42,046 nt of DNA from Planctomycetaceae bacterium (GCA_015062085.1 SUVI01000013.1:1-42046); one strand, 5' to 3'; positions 30,725 through 39,508 are shown, numbered from the stretch's first letter. A program made the numbers and translations. Notes: generated by a model from the sequence alone, not told the origin.

Positions 30725-33700
30725 TTCCGTTTCGGCAAGTGCCGTTTGGGCGGCAGTTTCCAGTTCTTTCGCACTGGAAGCCTCCGAAGTCCCAGCGTCT
30801 TTTTCGTTTTCCTTCTGCTTTTTTCGCCCGAAGATCATCATGATGACCGAGTAAAAGACCGGAGTAAGGAAGATCCCGAAGACCGTTACGCCGAGCATTC
30901 CGGAAAAAACGGCGACGCCGAGCGTAAAGCGCATTTCGTGTCCTGCACCAGTCGAGAAAAGGAGCGGGACGACGCCGAGAATGAACGCCAGAGACGTCAT
31001 GAGGATCGGACGCAGACGCAGACGGCTCGCTTCCACCGCAGCTTCCACGCGGGAGAGGCCGGAGTCTTGGAGTTCCTTGGCGAACTCCACGATCAAGATC
31101 GCGTTTTTGCACGCAAGACCTACCAGAACGAGGAAACCGATTTGCGTGAAGATGTTCATGTCGAGTCCCTGCATTCGGACGCCCGTAAGCGAGCAGAGCA
31201 GACACATCGGCACGACGAGAATGATGGCCAGCGGAAGAACGAGGGATTCGTACTGTGCCGCAAGGACCAGGAAGACGAACAGAACGGCGAAGAAGAAAAC
31301 GTAGATCGCCGAGTTTCCTGCCGTGCGTTCCAGGAGCGACATTTCGGACCACTCGTACCACATGCCCTGCGGGAGGATCTCGGAGCAGAGCCGTTCCATT
31401 TCCAGAAGCGCCTCGCCGGAACTATATCCTTCGGCAGCTTCTCCCGTGACGGCGGCAGCGGGGAACATATTGTAGCGCGGAACGGTCAGCGGGCCGGTCA
31501 TGTCCTTGATCTTGCAGATCGACCCAAGCGGGACCATCTCGCCGCGCGTGTTCCGCACGTGGATCCGGTTCAGATTCTGAACTTCCGAGCGGAAGATGGA
31601 ATCTGCCTGGACCTTCACCTGGAAGTTACGTCCGAGGAACGTCAAGTCGTTCACGTACTTCGAGCCGAGGAAGACCTGGAGCGCCGTGAAGATCTCATCC
31701 ATTTCGACGCCCATGTCCTGCGCCTTTTCGCGGTCCACGTCCACAAATTTCATCGGCGTGGAGGAACGGAACTGCGTGTTCAGGTTTTTCAGTTTCGGAT
31801 TGGCGCGCGCCTCGTCGATCAGGTCGCTGGTGACCTGCTCAAGAGCGGCAAGTCCCAGATTTCCGCGGTCCTGGACCTGGAGTTTAAATCCGGAAGACGC
31901 ACCTTTTCCCATTCCGTCCACCGGCGCGGGCCGGCTGATGTTGATGACTGCCTCAGGGATCTCTTCTGCACAGCGTTTCATCAGGATGTCGCGCACCATG
32001 AGGTCAGTGATGCCGGTCTCTTTTCGTTCTTCAAACGGATCCAGCAGGATCGTGACGGACCCCATGTTCGAGATGATTCCCGATACGAGGAAGGAAACTC
32101 CGTCAACTGCGGAAGTCGCACGGATGCCCGGGATCGGCTGACTGCGCGGATCATCTTTCGGGAGAGACGGATCGCCGGCGCAGATCTTCTGGAACCGGTT
32201 GCAGACGTCAACCGTGCGGTCGAGCGACGCGGAGTCGGGGAGCTGGACGAATGCCATGAGGTATCCGCGGTCCTGCGGCGTCACGAAGCCGGTCGGCGTT
32301 TTCTGGAAAGTGTCGTACGTGAGGTAAAGGAGTCCCGCGTAGATCAAAATCACGATGAAACTCAGCCGGAGGAAGAGCTTCACGAAACGGACGTAAATGT
32401 TCGTCGCAAGGTCAAACGAGGCGTTAAAGAGACGGAAGAACCAGCCGATCGTGATGTCCATCAGCCACGTGAGCGGGTCGCGTTTGCTTCCTTTGGGCTT
32501 CAGGAGAAGTGCGGAAAGCGCGGGAGAAAGCGTCAGTGAGTTGAATGCCGAGATGATCGTCGAAATGGCGATCGTGAGCGCGAACTGCTTGAAGAATTCT
32601 CCAGTCACGCCGGTCAGGAACGCACACGGTACGAACACACAGCTGAGCACCAGAGCGATGGCCACGAGTGCGCCGGAAACTTCGTCCATTGCCTTGCGGG
32701 CAGCCTCTTTTGCGGAGAGACCGTGCTCCATGTGGCGTTCGACGTTCTCCACCACGACGATGGCGTCGTCCACCACGATACCGATCGCCAGCACGAGACC
32801 GAAAAGCGACAGGTTGTTGAGCGAAAATCCCATTCCGGCCATGACTGCGAACGTACCGATCAGTGAGACAGGAACGGCAAGCAGCGGAATGATGGCGGCG
32901 CGCCAGGACTGGAGGAAAAGGACCACGACCAGAGCCACGAGGATGACCGCGTCGCGCAGAGCGTGTTTCACTTCACCGACGGACTCCTGAATGAACGGCG
33001 TCGTGTCGTACACGATCGTGTATTTGAGTCCCGGCGGGAACGATTTTTCCAGTTCTAGCATTCGCTCACGGACGGCCTTGGCCGTTTTCAGCGCGTTCGC
33101 ACCCGGAAGCTGAGAGACGGCAAGCGTGCACATTTCCGTGTTTCGGTAGATCTCGCGCCGGAATGTGCCATCCGCCTGTCGGTGCTCTTCGTCCTTGAAC
33201 GCAAGGTCTCCTTCGAGATAATCCACGACGTCGAGCATTTTGGAGTGCATTTCCAAGCGCGCGATGTCCTTCATGCGGACCGTCGAGCCGTCTTCTTCCA
33301 CACGCACGACGATGCGGCCGAACTCTTCCTCGCTGACCAGACGGCCCTGTGCCTGAAGCATGTACTGGAATGCCATGGGCTGCGGGACCGGCTGCTGCCC
33401 GAGCTGGCCGGCTGCGACCTGGATATTCTGCTTCTGGATCGCCGCTACGACGTCCTTTGCCGAAATGTTTCGGACCATCATTTTGTCCGGATCGAGCCAA
33501 ATGCGCATGGCGTACTCGCGCTCGCCGTTGATCGACGCGTCGCCGACCCCTTCCGTTCGTGAAATGACGTCACGGATGAAGAGGCGCAGATAGTTGCTCA
33601 GGTAGAGCATCTTATAGTACGGTTCATTATCTTCGGGATCCTCAAAATCCTTTTCGTGCCAGTACTCGCGTCCGCGTTCATCCACTGACTTGACCAGCTC

Positions 33701-34162
33701 GCCGCCCTCGCGGACCGTCCCTTTTTTCAGGGAGTAGAGACTGATGCTCAAAATCGTCGTGGGACTCTGCTTTTTCGTCGTGACGCCGAGCGAACGCACT
33801 TCTTCCGGCAGTTTCGGCGTCGCAATGGAAACGCGGTTTTGCACAAGGACCTGCGCCATGTCGAGGTCTGTTCCGACCTTGAACGTTACAGCGATGGCGA
33901 CTTGGCCGTTCGTGCAGTTCGTCGTCATGTAGAGCATATTTTCAACGCCGTTGATCTGCTCTTCAAGGGGGACTGCGACCGTGTCAGCTACCGTTTCCGG
34001 AGACGCGCCGGGATACTGTGCGCGCACATAGACTGTCGGCGGAGAAACGTTTGGAAAAAGAGTCATGGGAAGCTGGATGTACGCCAGCAGTCCCAAAATC
34101 ACGATAACGACCGAGATCACGCTCGCGAAAATCGGCCGGTCAATAAAAAATCGTGCAAACAT
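30716..34162 (-). CDS. RND multidrug efflux transporter (HAE1/AcrB type)
   Basis: The 1148 residues from the ATG at 34162 form an inner-membrane proton-driven drug exporter. The start fits the family: MFARFFIDRPIFASVISVVI is the first membrane helix. Visible are FPNVSPPTVYVRAQYPGASPETV, the TM4 region with the proton-relay pair in GIVVDDAIVVVENVERHM, KAMDEVSGALVAIALVL, PTGFVTPQDRGYLMAFVQLP at the start of the second half, and LVGLACKNAILIVEFAKEL near the end. It is longer than AcrB (1049), partly through insertions in the periplasmic loops and a charged tail of about 40 residues. The frame extends to 34246, without homology. It is divergent from marR, with palindromic sites between. No TolC-type channel gene is in the window. 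Confidence 0.95.
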   Translation of the reverse strand: MFARFFIDRPIFASVISVVIVILGLLAYIQLPMTLFPNVSPPTVYVRAQYPGASPETVADTVAVPLEEQINGVENMLYMTTNCTNGQVAIAVTFKVGTDLDMAQVLVQNRVSIATPKLPEEVRSLGVTTKKQSPTTILSISLYSLKKGTVREGGELVKSVDERGREYWHEKDFEDPEDNEPYYKMLYLSNYLRLFIRDVISRTEGVGDASINGEREYAMRIWLDPDKMMVRNISAKDVVAAIQKQNIQVAAGQLGQQPVPQPMAFQYMLQAQGRLVSEEEFGRIVVRVEEDGSTVRMKDIARLEMHSKMLDVVDYLEGDLAFKDEEHRQADGTFRREIYRNTEMCTLAVSQLPGANALKTAKAVRERMLELEKSFPPGLKYTIVYDTTPFIQESVGEVKHALRDAVILVALVVVLFLQSWRAAIIPLLAVPVSLIGTFAVMAGMGFSLNNLSLFGLVLAIGIVVDDAIVVVENVERHMEHGLSAKEAARKAMDEVSGALVAIALVLSCVFVPCAFLTGVTGEFFKQFALTIAISTIISAFNSLTLSPALSALLLKPKGSKRDPLTWLMDITIGWFFRLFNASFDLATNIYVRFVKLFLRLSFIVILIYAGLLYLTYDTFQKTPTGFVTPQDRGYLMAFVQLPDSASLDRTVDVCNRFQKICAGDPSLPKDDPRSQPIPGIRATSAVDGVSFLVSGIISNMGSVTILLDPFEERKETGITDLMVRDILMKRCAEEIPEAVINISRPAPVDGMGKGASSGFKLQVQDRGNLGLAALEQVTSDLIDEARANPKLKNLNTQFRSSTPMKFVDVDREKAQDMGVEMDEIFTALQVFLGSKYVNDLTFLGRNFQVKVQADSIFRSEVQNLNRIHVRNTRGEMVPLGSICKIKDMTGPLTVPRYNMFPAAAVTGEAAEGYSSGEALLEMERLCSEILPQGMWYEWSEMSLLERTAGNSAIYVFFFAVLFVFLVLAAQYESLVLPLAIILVVPMCLLCSLTGVRMQGLDMNIFTQIGFLVLVGLACKNAILIVEFAKELQDSGLSRVEAAVEASRLRLRPILMTSLAFILGVVPLLFSTGAGHEMRFTLGVAVFSGMLGVTVFGIFLTPVFYSVIMMIFGRKKQKENEKDAGTSEASSAKELETAAQTALAETEVQ

Positions 34163-34237
34163 GGGATCAAAATCCGAAATTTGAAACTCTGAAGGAAGGA
34201 AAAAAGGAAAAACAGGCAGGAGTCCGTCCTTCAGCCG

Positions 34238-34283
34238 AACTATCAAAAACTCCTCAACTATGATAGTTAAGGATAGATACTAT
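34238..34283. promoter_or_regulatory. Palindromic sites, candidate MarR operator
   Basis: AACTATGATAGTT at 34256-34268 is a perfect 13-base palindrome. AACTATCA at 34238-34245 is inverted relative to TGATAGTT at 34261-34268. ATAG-N3-CTAT follows at 34273-34283, with its centre 16 bp from the first palindrome. All lie in the 302-bp gap between the pump gene (start 34162, minus) and marR (start 34465, plus), close to the pump start. MarR proteins typically bind such short palindromes. Binding here is inferred. Confidence 0.6.
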
Positions 34284-34385
34284 TTATTCAGGATAACACA
34301 CAGTGATCTGAAAGTCAAGAGGCTGGAGTATTTTTTTAAGAAAAAAATCTTGGATTTTTTATATTTTGGTCTGGTATTTCCTGTG

Positions 34386-34399
34386 AAATCAGGTATAAT
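34386..34399 (+). promoter_or_regulatory. Candidate marR promoter -10 region (AAATCAGGTATAAT)
   Basis: TATAAT at 34394-34399 lies 65 bp before the marR ATG. The 14 bases match the sites at 3916-3929 (one difference) and 5266-5279 (identical). The -35 is weak (CTGGTA at 34371-34376, 17 bp spacing). Confidence 0.55.
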
Positions 34400-34464
34400 C
34401 GAGATAGATTTCCTATCATTTCAAGTCGTTTCAAACTGGAAGTCATTTCCGGTACAAGAAAAAG

Positions 34465-34959
34465 ATGTTCGACAAACCCCACAAAAATGAATTGCTCAAA
34501 CCTGCCGAAGAAGCGTTTTTGAAACTCTTTAAGGTGATGGACTACCGTCGTACGAAGACCCGGCCGCAGATCCTTGGGGTCGAAAACGTGGAGATCATCA
34601 ACTCGCTGACGTGCAGGCAGGAGCGGACGATCCTTTTTATCTGTGCGGGGGAAGAGGAAACGGAGCTGGGGATCCATCCGCACGATCTTGCGAAGTCTCT
34701 GAACTGTTCGATCCAGTCGGTCTCCACGACGCTGGAGATCCTCGTGAATAAAGATCTCGTTCTTCGTACGCCGAATCCGCACGACCGCCGGAGCTGCTGC
34801 CTGCATCTGACACCATTGGGGCGTCAGATCTGCCGCGCGATCCAAAAAGGCCTTCGGACCGTCTCGCTGGAACTTTTGGAAGGCTTGAGCGAAGGGGACC
34901 GGGAGGCGTTCATCCGCATCGTGGATCATTTTCACCGTCACATGGGACTCGAGGGCTGA
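34465..34959 (+). CDS. MarR-family transcriptional regulator
   Basis: The 164 residues match a MarR winged-helix repressor. After an N-terminal dimerisation helix (KPAEEAFLKLFKVMDYRRT) come the DNA-reading part (LTCRQERTILFICAG, then IHPHDLAKSLNCSIQSVSTTLEILVNKDLVL), the wing with RTPNPHDRRSCCLHLTPLG (the Asp-Arg-Arg signature, near residues 107-125) and the C-terminal dimerisation helices. Two adjacent Cys residues in the wing (RRSCCLH) could give redox sensitivity; this is speculation. The gene is divergent from the RND pump, the classic arrangement for a local efflux repressor. No strong Shine-Dalgarno sequence precedes the ATG. It is followed by a 10-bp tandem repeat. Confidence 0.93.
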   Translation: MFDKPHKNELLKPAEEAFLKLFKVMDYRRTKTRPQILGVENVEIINSLTCRQERTILFICAGEEETELGIHPHDLAKSLNCSIQSVSTTLEILVNKDLVLRTPNPHDRRSCCLHLTPLGRQICRAIQKGLRTVSLELLEGLSEGDREAFIRIVDHFHRHMGLEG

Positions 34960-34993
34960 AGATTTTGTCTTTCCATTGAATTTTTTTTCTTTT

Positions 34994-35030
34994 TTCTTTC
35001 GTGTTCTTTCGTGTTCTTTCGTGTTCTTTC
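34994..35030 (+). repeat. 10-bp tandem repeat downstream of marR
   Basis: TTCTTTCGTG is repeated three times from 34994 (34994, 35004, 35014) with a partial fourth copy. It lies 35 bp after the marR stop codon. The rest of the 338-bp gap to glgA is T-rich (34966-35095) and then holds the glgA promoter. Confidence 0.85.
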
Positions 35031-35134
35031 GGAGAAATTTTCAGATTTTTTTGTAATTTTTGCATTTTTTTAGGAATTTTTAGGGTTTTTTAGGATTGAA
35101 ACTGCCTGGCATTGCTGGAAAAAAATCGTTCTCA

Positions 35135-35143
35135 TGATATAAT
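35135..35143 (+). promoter_or_regulatory. Extended -10 promoter for glgA
   Basis: TGATATAAT at 35135-35143 is a TGn extended -10 followed by a perfect TATAAT, 154 bp before the glgA ATG. TTGCTG at 35112-35117 is 20 bp away, too far for a good -35, which an extended -10 can tolerate. Confidence 0.55.
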
Positions 35144-35297
35144 AGAGAAGAGAAGATCTTTCTGCGGGCGGCTGGATGTTGGGAGCAGTGCCAGCTGCTT
35201 TCGGTGGAAGATCGGGACTGAAAACTAGAGAATACGAAAAAAAAGCGCGGATCCAAAGCGAATTAGAAGTAAAATAAAAGGAGGAAGGGAGGTTTCC

Positions 35298-36779
35298 ATG
35301 AATATCCTGTTTGCGTCGAGTGAAGCGGCGCCGCTTGCGAAGACTGGCGGTCTGGCAGACGTTTGCGGGGCACTTCCAAAGGCGCTCGCACAGCTTGGGC
35401 ATAAAGTGACGCTCATCATGCCGGCGTATCGTTCTACGAAAAAGTATCCATCCGAGGCGACGGGCGTGGAGATCCGTGTTTGGATCGGCGGTCGTGAAGT
35501 ACGCGGGACCTACCGAAAATGTATGGTTCCGGAGATCGGCGTCCCGATCTATCTTGTGGAGCACGATTCCTATTTTGACCGTGACGGTCTGTACAATACG
35601 AACAATGAGGACTACGGAGACAATTGCGAGCGCTTCGTCTTCTTTTCCTATGCGGTTCTGGAAGCAGTCCGGCTTCTGAAACTCAAGGTCGACATCCTGC
35701 ACGTCAATGATTGGCAGACGGGGCTGATCCCGGCGCTGCAGTCGATCTACTATCGGGATTTTCCAGGCTACGAGAAGATCGCGACGCTTTTCACCATTCA
35801 CAATATTGCCTATCAGGGGGCATTTCCTGCCGCTGCGATGTCGCTGACCGGACTGCACTGGAAGTATTTTAACTGGCTGCAGATGGAATGCTACGATCAT
35901 CTGAATCTTCTGAAGACCGGCATCGTTTTCTCGGACGGGATCACGACGGTGAGTCCAAACTATGTTCGTGAGATCACGAATTCACCTGGCGGCTGCGGTC
36001 TGGAAGGTGTCCTGCGCAGTCGGCGGGATGTTCTGTGGGGGATCACGAACGGGATCGACACGGACGAATGGGACCCGGAAAAAGATCCGTTCATCGAGCA
36101 TCATTTTTCCTCTGAGACCTGTGCGGAAGGAAAGCTCCAGGCCAAATTGGCGCTTCAGAATCAGATGAACCTTCCACAGCGTGCCGACGTGCCGGTCGTG
36201 GGAATGGTGGGGCGTTTGACGGAGCAGAAGGGGTTCGATCTGGTCGTCGATCTGATCTGCCGGAAGACGTTTGCCGGTGAAGACGTTCAGTGGATCCTGC
36301 TGGGGTCGGGGGATCCGATCCTCGAAAACCGTCTGCGTGAATTGGCTGCGATGCATACGCAGAACGTTGCGGTTTCGATCCGCTACTCGAACGAACTGGC
36401 GCACAAGATCATCGCGGGAAGCGACATTTTCCTCATGCCGAGCCGTTTTGAACCGTGCGGGCTGACACAGCTCTACAGTATGCGGTACGGTACGGTCCCG
36501 GTCGTTCACTCGACGGGAGGGTTGGTCGATACTGTCACGGACCTCACTCCGGAAACGGAGGCGGACGGGACTGCGACGGGGATCCGATTCTGCAATGCGG
36601 ACATTCAGGGGATCACGTGGGGCGTGGATCACGCGCTCGACATTTACCGGAACCGTCCGGAACTCTGGAAACAGCTTCAGAATACAGGGATGGCCCTCGA
36701 CACGTCTTGGGCGCAGAGTGCAGAGCAGTACGCCAAACTGTACCGCAAGATACGCAGAAACCGGCCGCGGAAAAAGTAG
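35298..36779 (+). CDS. glgA: Glycogen synthase (ADP-glucose type, GT5)
   Basis: GlgA adds glucose from ADP-glucose to the growing alpha-1,4-glucan. The 493 residues are of normal length. The N-terminal signature NILFASSEAAPLAKTGGLADV holds the KTGGL loop (Lys15) that contacts the nucleotide sugar. Further marks are HVNDWQTGLIPALQ, FTIHNIAYQGAFP, GITTVSPNYVREI, WGITNGIDTDEWDP, GMVGRLTEQKGFDLV, and the C-terminal SRFEPCGLTQLYSMRYGTVPV, with the conserved Glu of GT-B retaining enzymes, then STGGLVDTV. Shine-Dalgarno-like AAAGGAGGAAGGGAGG ends about six bases before the ATG. It is followed by a strong terminator. No glgB, glgC or glgP is in the window. Confidence 0.97.
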   Translation: MNILFASSEAAPLAKTGGLADVCGALPKALAQLGHKVTLIMPAYRSTKKYPSEATGVEIRVWIGGREVRGTYRKCMVPEIGVPIYLVEHDSYFDRDGLYNTNNEDYGDNCERFVFFSYAVLEAVRLLKLKVDILHVNDWQTGLIPALQSIYYRDFPGYEKIATLFTIHNIAYQGAFPAAAMSLTGLHWKYFNWLQMECYDHLNLLKTGIVFSDGITTVSPNYVREITNSPGGCGLEGVLRSRRDVLWGITNGIDTDEWDPEKDPFIEHHFSSETCAEGKLQAKLALQNQMNLPQRADVPVVGMVGRLTEQKGFDLVVDLICRKTFAGEDVQWILLGSGDPILENRLRELAAMHTQNVAVSIRYSNELAHKIIAGSDIFLMPSRFEPCGLTQLYSMRYGTVPVVHSTGGLVDTVTDLTPETEADGTATGIRFCNADIQGITWGVDHALDIYRNRPELWKQLQNTGMALDTSWAQSAEQYAKLYRKIRRNRPRKK

Positions 36780-36828
36780 TTTCCGTTCGTTCGGACAAAA
36801 TCTGCAGTTTTCGTCTAAAATAGTTTCA

Positions 36829-36870
36829 CGTCTTCGGAGTCGTCTTTGGCTCTGAAGACGTTTTCTTTTC
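36829..36870 (+). terminator. Rho-independent terminator of glgA
   Basis: CGTCTTCGGAG (36829-36839) pairs with CTCTGAAGACG (36850-36860) over 11 positions with one G-T pair. It is followed by TTTTCTTTTC (36861-36870). It lies 50 bp beyond the glgA stop codon. Confidence 0.9.
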
Positions 36871-36891
36871 AAATTTTTTCATTCCCACCCC

Positions 36892-36920
36892 TTGACATTT
36901 TCAGAGATCTTGTTTAAGAT
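36892..36920 (+). promoter_or_regulatory. Near-consensus sigma-70-type promoter for the DUF1559 gene
   Basis: TTGACA (36892-36897) and TAAGAT (36915-36920) are separated by exactly 17 bp. Transcription would start near 36927, giving a leader of about 37 bases. This is the closest match to the housekeeping consensus seen in the window. Confidence 0.8.
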
Positions 36921-36963
36921 AAAAGTATCGTTTTACAGTAATTTTAAAAGCGGGGGGAACGAA

Positions 36964-37965
36964 ATGGAAGAAACTGAAAAATGTGCATCTCGCCGCCGAG
37001 CATTTACGCTGGTGGAATTACTCGTCGTCATTGCGATCATTGGAATGCTCGTCGGTCTGCTTCTTCCTGCTGTTCAGCAGGCGCGCGAAGCTGCACGCAC
37101 GATGCAGTGCTCCAACCACCTGAAACAGTTGGGGCTGGCGGCGCTGAATCACGAAAGCACGGTCAAGACACTCCCATCTGGAGGCTGGCTCTACACGGTC
37201 GACGGCGATCCGGATCTCGGTTTTGGTCCCAAACAGCCGGGGTCGTGGCACTACAGTCTCCTGCCGTTCCTCGAAGCCAATGCTCTTTGGCAGCTTGGAA
37301 TGGATGGCAACCAGATCGCAGATCAGAACATCAAGAACGCGAACGAGACGCGTTCCAAAATGTCTCTCCCGCTTTTTAACTGCCCCTCCCGCCGTGCGGC
37401 GGTTCCCTACTATGCACGCGGCGGAGACGGCGTCAACAGTACGACCTACGTCGACAGCATGGCCGTCAAAGGGGATTACGGAGGCTGCACAGGAACGCAA
37501 TGGCTCTATGACACCGGGGTCAACTCGTACAGTAAAGGGCTTTCGCTCGATCCTCAGAAACTTGGGTACAAAGCGGCGGAATCCGGCGTCGCATTCGTTG
37601 CCAGTGCTGTGACCTTTGGCGAGATCCGCGACGGGACGAGCAACACGTTCCTCTGCGGTGAGAAGTATCTTCGTGCCGACAAATATACCCCCTCCTCGTC
37701 AGCGGATTCTTACGGCGGCGGAGATGATCGGTGCATTTGGCAGGGGTTTGACAATGACACGCTCCGCCGTGCCGGGAAGGACTACCGTCCCTATCAGGAC
37801 CGTACGGGGGCAGACTACGACTACCTTTTCGGGAGTCCGCACGCCGGTGCTTTGGGAATGGCGATGGCGGACGGGTCGATCCACCGTATTTCGTACAGTA
37901 TCGATGCCGAGACTTGGCAGGATCTTGCCAACCGCGCAGACGGCAATGCCGTGACGATTCCGTAA
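36964..37965 (+). CDS. DUF1559 prepilin-like (type II secretion pseudopilin-type) protein
   Basis: The 333 residues begin with a prepilin leader: ASRRRAFTLVELLVVIAIIG, cleavage expected between Ala13 and Phe14, followed by the hydrophobic helix (15-33) and AVQQAREAARTMQCSNHLKQ. This N-terminal pattern and the C-terminal SPHAGALGMAMADGSIHRIS are the hallmarks of DUF1559, a family greatly expanded in planctomycetes, each genome having dozens to hundreds. The proteins are thought to be exported by a type II/type IV pilus-like system; functions are mostly unknown. The middle has paired Cys residues (NCPSRRA, GGCTGTQ). The ATG at 36964 was chosen because the leader begins there; GGGGGGAACG precedes it. 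The gene has its own strong promoter. Confidence 0.93.
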   Translation: MEETEKCASRRRAFTLVELLVVIAIIGMLVGLLLPAVQQAREAARTMQCSNHLKQLGLAALNHESTVKTLPSGGWLYTVDGDPDLGFGPKQPGSWHYSLLPFLEANALWQLGMDGNQIADQNIKNANETRSKMSLPLFNCPSRRAAVPYYARGGDGVNSTTYVDSMAVKGDYGGCTGTQWLYDTGVNSYSKGLSLDPQKLGYKAAESGVAFVASAVTFGEIRDGTSNTFLCGEKYLRADKYTPSSSADSYGGGDDRCIWQGFDNDTLRRAGKDYRPYQDRTGADYDYLFGSPHAGALGMAMADGSIHRISYSIDAETWQDLANRADGNAVTIP

Positions 37966-38122
37966 ATTTCTCTAAATTTTCGGCCCCGGCCCGTTTACAA
38001 AAAATCGATTTTTGGTAAAATGAGATCCAGAACAGAACGGCAGGAGATCATGCGGCTTTTCCTGCCGGTCATTTCAGATCGGATAAAAAGACACAGAGAG
38101 TTTTATGCAGGAAGGAAGACCC

Positions 38123-39466
38123 ATGCAGGACGCAGATTTTTTCCAGATGATCCAAAGTATACCCACCTCCGAGGCTGATCTGCCGATCGCCCCGCTGCTT
38201 CTTCAGGGGATCCGGAAACTTGAGCTTGGCGAAGAACTTCAGGCAATGGAGATCTTTGCCTCTGCGGTGAAGCAGTCTCCGGGGTCTTTCAAAGCCGGGT
38301 ATCTTCTCGGACGGACGGCTCTCTCACTCGAAAAATTTGCAGAGGCGGATGAGGCGCTCCAGCACACTTTGGAACTTGACCCGGAAAATATCGAGGTCTT
38401 GTACCTCATCGCGCATGCTCACGCTCAGCAGGATATGGTGGAAGAAGCGGCCGGTGAACTGCTCGCGATCTTGGAAAAGTACCCTGATTTTATCGACGCA
38501 TACTATGATTGCGGCGTCGCGCTCCAGCTGCTGGGACGCTATGATGAAGCGATCCGGATCTTTGAAAAACGCTTGGAGTTTTCTCCCGATTTCGACACAG
38601 CGATCATGTGTGCCATGACGCACGAGATCCTCCGTGATTTCGAGAAAGCTGCCGATCACTACACGCAGGCGCTCATTCTGGATCCGGAAAATGCGATGAT
38701 CATCGAAAATCGGGGAAAGACGTTCCTTGAAATGAATCGCTGTGAAGAGGCGCTTCAGGATTTTCAGTACGCACTTTCTCTCGACCCGGAAAGTTCCGAC
38801 GCTCTGTGCGGCAGAGGGCAGGCGCTTTTCCATCTCGGAAATATCGAGGCGTCCAAAAAGGATTTCCGTCTTACCGTGGAACTCGATTCGGAAAATATGA
38901 TCGCATGGAGCATGCTCGGTCAGGTCCTGCTTTACGAAGGCGCGTACCAGGAGGCTCTGGCGGCTCTGGAAAAAGCACTGGAACTTGACCCGGAACTCCT
39001 TGTTTACGATTTTCGCGCAAACGCAAAACGCGGTCTCGGCGACTTAGACGGCGCTTTGGCGGATATCGTGCTGGCGCTTGAGTATGAGCCGGAAAATACG
39101 GATTATCTCATCGACAAAGGCGCGATCCTCGTAGAAATGGAACGCCTCGACGATGCCATGAAAGTTTTCAATGCGCTCCTGAAACAGGAAAAAACGGCTG
39201 AAGCGTACCGTTTTCGCGGACTTGCGTGGATGGAAATGCTTGAATACGAAAAAGCGATCGACGATTTCAATGCTGCTGAACGGCTTGGTGCGGAAAATGC
39301 AGACGTCTTCTTGCGCCGTGGGGAAGCGTACTATCAGCTCGGAGAAAACGAGGACGCTTTTGCCGATTTCCAGAAGGCCCAGGAACTCGCAGAGGCAGAA
39401 GGGGATGAAGAGTTCGTCGCAAAATGCACGCTGCTCGTGGAAAAACTCCGTGCTTTCGGTGACTGA
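38123..39466 (+). CDS. TPR-repeat protein
   Basis: From the ATG at 38123, preceded by AGGAAGGAAG, the protein has 447 residues (an ATG at 38105 adds six). About ten tetratricopeptide units follow each other from residue 30 to the end, with a clear 34-residue period, e.g. SFKAGYLLGRTALSLEKFAE, ENIEVLYLIAHAHAQQDMVE, FIDAYYDCGVALQLLGRYDE, NAMIIENRGKTFLEMNRCEE, SSDALCGRGQALFHLGNIEA and NADVFLRRGEAYYQLGENED. No signal peptide, membrane helix or enzyme domain is present, so it is a cytoplasmic scaffold or adaptor of unknown partner. It is unlike the TPR-like protein at the left end of the window. A long hairpin follows. Confidence 0.92.
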   Translation: MQDADFFQMIQSIPTSEADLPIAPLLLQGIRKLELGEELQAMEIFASAVKQSPGSFKAGYLLGRTALSLEKFAEADEALQHTLELDPENIEVLYLIAHAHAQQDMVEEAAGELLAILEKYPDFIDAYYDCGVALQLLGRYDEAIRIFEKRLEFSPDFDTAIMCAMTHEILRDFEKAADHYTQALILDPENAMIIENRGKTFLEMNRCEEALQDFQYALSLDPESSDALCGRGQALFHLGNIEASKKDFRLTVELDSENMIAWSMLGQVLLYEGAYQEALAALEKALELDPELLVYDFRANAKRGLGDLDGALADIVLALEYEPENTDYLIDKGAILVEMERLDDAMKVFNALLKQEKTAEAYRFRGLAWMEMLEYEKAIDDFNAAERLGAENADVFLRRGEAYYQLGENEDAFADFQKAQELAEAEGDEEFVAKCTLLVEKLRAFGD

Positions 39467-39508
39467 GAGAAGAGAAGCGAACGTGTCCTGACACGAATTT
39501 CTCAAAAG

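Noticed and set aside
30746..32539. 597-codon plus-strand open frame
   Set aside because: It is antisense to the RND pump gene, His/Asp/Arg-rich with no domain features, and arises from the codon bias of the real gene.
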